Source: Bacilli bacterium (GTDB lineage Bacteria > Bacillota_I > Bacilli_A > RF39 > UBA660). Taken from it: a DNA stretch of 64,000 nucleotides. How positions within the stretch are numbered: the first letter of the stretch is position 1; every line of letters starts with the position of its first letter. Location: contig JAQVKM010000005.1 of the NCBI GenBank assembly GCA_028694645.1, forward strand, positions 1-64,000. Direction: 5' to 3'. The translations under genes and the position numbers were made by a program. Of the stretch, positions 61,454 through 64,000 are shown in pieces. The notes below the pieces were generated by a model. The model had not been told where the DNA came from. It did no database searches and saw only the letters and a list, made by a program, of their open reading frames with translations.

Positions 61454-62665
61454 TTATTTTAAATATTTCTTTGTAATTTTTTTATTGTTTAAAGATGCTT
61501 TACTAATTACTTTGGAACCAAATTTTTTCTTTAGTTCATCTACTGTTTTTTCTAATTTTGTATTGTCTTCTTTTATTTCCAGTTTTTCAAATAAAGATAC
61601 TTGATGTTTGCAATTGCTTATTAAATTATCTAATCTCATGCCAATTAATCTAATTGGTTTTTCATCATACATTTCATCTGCTAGTTGTTTAGCTGATAAA
61701 TATATTTCATCAGTTGAATTAGTTGGATTTAACAATTTTTTTTGATGAGTTCTACTTTTAAAATAACAATCTTTTAATTGAACAGCTATTACATTTGTAT
61801 ATTTTTTTTGTTGTCTTAAACTTCTCCCTAAATTATCAGCTATTTGTTCTAATATTTGATATATTTCAATTTTTGATGTTACATCATGTTGTAGGGTTGT
61901 TGAATTACTTATACTTGATAATTCATCTCTTTGTTTTTTTACAATATCATTATCTATTCCATTAGCTGAATCAATCATTTTATAAGCTTGATTTTTAAAA
62001 TATTTATATAGTTCTTCTTTTTTATAACAAGCTAAATCTTCTATTGTGTTAATGTTTAATGCTTTTAATTTTTGAGTTGATTTTTTACCTATACCAAATA
62101 ATTCTCCAACATCTAACGGAAACATTTTATTTTTTATTTCATAACTGTATAATGTATGAATTTTATTTGGCTTTTCAAAATCAGAGGCCATTTTAGCACA
62201 TAATTTATTATTACCTATTCCAATATTAACGGTAAAACCACATTTTGTTTCTATTTCATCTTTTAATTTTTTAGCAAATAATATTTCATCTTTATAAATA
62301 TGTTTTATTTTTGTATAATCTAAAAAACATTCATCAATTGAAAATATTTCTATATCATCTGTGTATTGATATAATAAATCAAACAATTTTTTTGACATTT
62401 TTTGATATAAATAATAATCAGGGGGATATATTTTTAAAACCCTACATTTAGATCTTGCACTATATAATGTTTCACCAGTAATTATCCCTAATTTTTTAGC
62501 TGAAGATGATTTAGCTAAAACAATACCATGCCGTTTTTCTTCATCACCACCTATTATGGCATAGCTGTTTCTAATATCATATTTATATCCTTTATTTAAT
62601 AAGTCTACTGCCGTCCAAGATAAAAATGCATTATTAACATCAATATGAAATATTATTCTCTCCAT
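61454..62665 (-). CDS. dinB: Y-family DNA polymerase IV (DinB-like)
   Basis: This is a translesion polymerase. The product is 403 residues from the ATG at 62665 (AGGTGATTCTT upstream). The palm motifs FHIDVNNAFLSW and FSIDECFLDYT carry the catalytic acidic residues; RHGIVLAKSSSAKKLGI lies in the fingers and GIGKKSTQKLKAL in the thumb HhH. The little finger lies from about 245, with a C-terminal SLFEKLEIKED resembling a clamp-binding peptide. An SOS box lies in its promoter. Confidence 0.94.
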   Translation of the reverse strand: MERIIFHIDVNNAFLSWTAVDLLNKGYKYDIRNSYAIIGGDEEKRHGIVLAKSSSAKKLGIITGETLYSARSKCRVLKIYPPDYYLYQKMSKKLFDLLYQYTDDIEIFSIDECFLDYTKIKHIYKDEILFAKKLKDEIETKCGFTVNIGIGNNKLCAKMASDFEKPNKIHTLYSYEIKNKMFPLDVGELFGIGKKSTQKLKALNINTIEDLACYKKEELYKYFKNQAYKMIDSANGIDNDIVKKQRDELSSISNSTTLQHDVTSKIEIYQILEQIADNLGRSLRQQKKYTNVIAVQLKDCYFKSRTHQKKLLNPTNSTDEIYLSAKQLADEMYDEKPIRLIGMRLDNLISNCKHQVSLFEKLEIKEDNTKLEKTVDELKKKFGSKVISKASLNNKKITKKYLK

Positions 62666-62681
62666 AAGAATCACCTATTTT

Positions 62682-62710
62682 ATTATATCACGAACATTTG
62701 TTTTGATAAA
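62682..62710 (-). promoter_or_regulatory. dinB promoter with LexA (SOS) box
   Basis: TATAAT (62687-62682) is preceded 17 nt upstream by the weak -35 TTTATC (62710-62705). The spacer holds CGAACATTTGTTTT (62691-62704, plus strand), matching the Gram-positive LexA box CGAACRNRYGTTYC at 10 of its 12 outer positions. LexA binding there would block the promoter. Confidence 0.75.
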
Positions 62711-62721
62711 TATATTTATAC

Positions 62722-62747
62722 AAAAAAGAAAGTAAAAACTTTCTTTT
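62722..62747 (-). terminator. Terminator of the prepilin gene 62759-63676
   Basis: AAAAGAAAGT-TTTT-ACTTTCTTTT followed by TT on the minus strand, just upstream of the dinB promoter. Confidence 0.8.
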
Positions 62748-62758
62748 ATATATATTAC

Positions 62759-63676
62759 TTATTTTCTTATATAAACATTGTGTGGAATATTAACATTAGC
62801 TGATACTACTGTAGCATAATATTGTCCGGCACCATGTGCATACAAAGTCAATGTAAATACTCCTGTTGTTGCATTATAATTTTTTGAATAATATAAGCTT
62901 CCATATACTGTACTATTATCTCCAAGAACCGCATTATTTACTTGAGTACCAGCTGTTCCTGTAACTTCTATTAAAAAATCTTCTACTGTTAATGATTGAT
63001 AATCACTAGCAGATAAACCATACGTTGCATAATTTGTTTTCAAATCAAAAGAATAACCTGTTCCTATATTTATAAGATTTTCTCCTTGACTAATTGTTGT
63101 AACTTTACTAGCTAAAGAAGATATACTCTCAGAACTTGTGGCAGTTACACCTTTTGAAGCTAACGCCTCTACTAATTCTTGCTTTTCAGCATTTATTTGA
63201 TCTAGTTGTGCTTGTAAATTATCTACTAATTCTTGACTTACTAAATTAACACTTAAATATGTATTTGTTGCTTCATCATATGAACATGTTCCTATTCCTG
63301 TTGTTACTTTTGTATTATTTATATTCTTAATTGCATAATATTTTTCATCTTGAATACATATTGCTGTTTTTCCATCTTTATATATTCTTACACTTCCAGT
63401 TCCTTTAAAATCACCTTTATATGTTAATTTGATATTATCAGTTGTTTCTCCATCATGTGTTTCATCAAATAAAAATACTTTATTTTCTCCTATATCATTT
63501 AAATTTTTAGCATAATATAATGTTGCACTTTCAAGTAGTCCATTTGCTGTAGCACCAAGTGCACCTTTTTTTACTTTTTCTACTATTCCTAATATCATTG
63601 GTACTGATATTAAGGCTATTAAAGCTAGTATTACTATAACAGCTAGTAATTCTATAAGCGTAAATCCTTTTTTCAT
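62759..63676 (-). CDS. Prepilin-like protein with coiled-coil linker
   Basis: The 305-residue product starts MKKGFTLIELLAVIVIL with a canonical prepilin site. The pilin body (30-140) is like that of the giant prepilin: GLLESATLYYAKN, LTYKGDF, KTAICIQDEKYYAIK and a second Cys in GIGTCSYD. A coiled coil follows (about 150-180, LVDNLQAQLDQINAEKQEL), then ASKGVTATSSESISSLASKV, a motif familiar from phage tail fibres, and a beta-rich end. AGGAGGACATTT precedes the ATG. Confidence 0.88.
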   Translation of the reverse strand: MKKGFTLIELLAVIVILALIALISVPMILGIVEKVKKGALGATANGLLESATLYYAKNLNDIGENKVFLFDETHDGETTDNIKLTYKGDFKGTGSVRIYKDGKTAICIQDEKYYAIKNINNTKVTTGIGTCSYDEATNTYLSVNLVSQELVDNLQAQLDQINAEKQELVEALASKGVTATSSESISSLASKVTTISQGENLINIGTGYSFDLKTNYATYGLSASDYQSLTVEDFLIEVTGTAGTQVNNAVLGDNSTVYGSLYYSKNYNATTGVFTLTLYAHGAGQYYATVVSANVNIPHNVYIRK

Positions 63677-63844
63677 AAATGTCCTCCTATTATTTAATTA
63701 ATGTTATATAATATAAAAATTACTCCAATTTTATATTTATTATATTGGTGGTATCTTTATGTGATAGCGTTCAAATTAACATATAATACATCATCACAAA
63801 TTTCAAAAAATGTATATTTGAAAATATAAATTTAATCACTAAAT

Positions 63845-64000
63845 TTATAAAATTAACCATATTTCTGGCTTTGGTGCTGATACTTTACAATTTCCATAAA
63901 AAGTTGCTCCGTCATTGTATGTTAAAATTCCTGTTGAAGCATTATAACTAATACTTCCGTAAGCATTACCTGTACCGCCACTGTTTACATTATAATCTAA
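63845..64000 (-). CDS. C-terminal end of a surface or prepilin-like protein (partial)
   Basis: An open frame enters from the right edge and stops at 63845-63847; 51 residues are visible. It contains GSISYNASTGILTYNDG, similar in layout to GSLYYSKNYNATTGVFTL near the end of the adjacent prepilin, so it may be a paralogue's C-terminal domain. The N-terminal part lies outside the window. The 168 bp between it and the next gene show nothing beyond AT-rich sequence. Confidence 0.55.
   Translation of the reverse strand, partial: LDYNVNSGGTGNAYGSISYNASTGILTYNDGATFYGNCKVSAPKPEIWLIL

Noticed and set aside
968-62665. Genetic code 4 (Mycoplasma-type)
   Set aside because: TGA is used as stop in overlapping gene junctions, and Trp codons are TGG.
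1-64000. Prophage, insertion sequence, toxin-antitoxin or defence system
   Set aside because: No transposase, integrase, phage structural operon, restriction, reverse transcriptase or cas gene was recognised in any of the frames read.

Overview
This is chromosomal sequence of a very AT-rich, Gram-positive-type bacterium of the class Bacilli (Firmicutes). Genes are closely packed, the Shine-Dalgarno sequences are canonical (AGGTGAT or GGAGG types), and TAA is the usual stop. TGA ends several genes in overlapping junctions (for example at 14543, 41575, 46977 and 57079) while Trp is encoded by TGG, so the genetic code is 11 and a Mycoplasma/Spiroplasma code-4 genome is excluded. Four sporulation-family genes (spoIIM, gpr, ylbJ, cotE) point to an endospore former, or a lineage only recently derived from one. 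The scattered large prepilins and base composition resemble uncultured gut Bacilli near Erysipelotrichia/RF39; that placement is inference.

Layout. 1-7.9 kb: an HTH regulator, mnmA, spoIIM, a 33-residue membrane miniprotein, gpr, rpsT, a secreted transglutaminase-like protein, ylbL and ylbJ. 7.9-13.2 kb: type IV pilus-like genes (three prepilins and one PilB/GspE ATPase with a long acidic tail) plus holA. 13.2-18.3 kb: a YmfH/YmfF-like M16 pair, deoD and a polysaccharide deacetylase. 18.4-23.1 kb: a TetR-controlled heterodimeric ABC exporter with an operator inside its promoter. 23.1-30.4 kb: tRNA-Glu, tRNA-Met and tRNA-Lys, an orphan gene, a sirtuin, uvrC, a CYTH-like protein, a YigZ-family protein, peptide deformylase and a VanZ-family protein. 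30.4-33.7 kb: cotE, oapA, a ~600-nt structured RNA that I identify as OLE RNA, and two unknown genes. 33.7-37.2 kb: a very large prepilin with three glycine-rich modules. 37.3-40.1 kb: sufCDS. 40.2-48.2 kb: a HIT protein, an unknown gene, a lone M29 N-terminal domain, pnp, rpsO, lepB, rplS, trmD, rimM and an RNA methyltransferase. 48.2-56.1 kb: mutL, miaB, ftsZ, ftsA and topA. 56.1-59.1 kb: three genes of the 2-hydroxyacyl-CoA dehydratase/activase superfamily. 59.1-64 kb: a DUF1540 protein, a FGE-like prepilin, SOS-controlled dinB, another prepilin and the end of a possible paralogue.

The most notable item is the OLE RNA-OapA locus at 31.05-32.30 kb. It has a TTGACA-17-TATATT promoter, complementary 5' and 3' ends that close the RNA, a terminator just before the oapA ribosome binding site, and cotE directly downstream. 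The cotE promoter shares a 17-nt block with the OLE promoter and has a sigma-K-like -10. The second theme is a modular prepilin repertoire: similar N-terminal pilin segments joined to unrelated C-terminal modules (glycine-rich triplet, FGE-like, coiled coil, DUF6273-like). No PilC or prepilin peptidase lies in the window.

Only two stretches of more than 300 bases lack a protein gene. 31638-32328 holds the OLE RNA, and 24286-24656 holds tRNA-Met and its promoter, with nothing else recognised. 63677-63844 has no gene that I can support.
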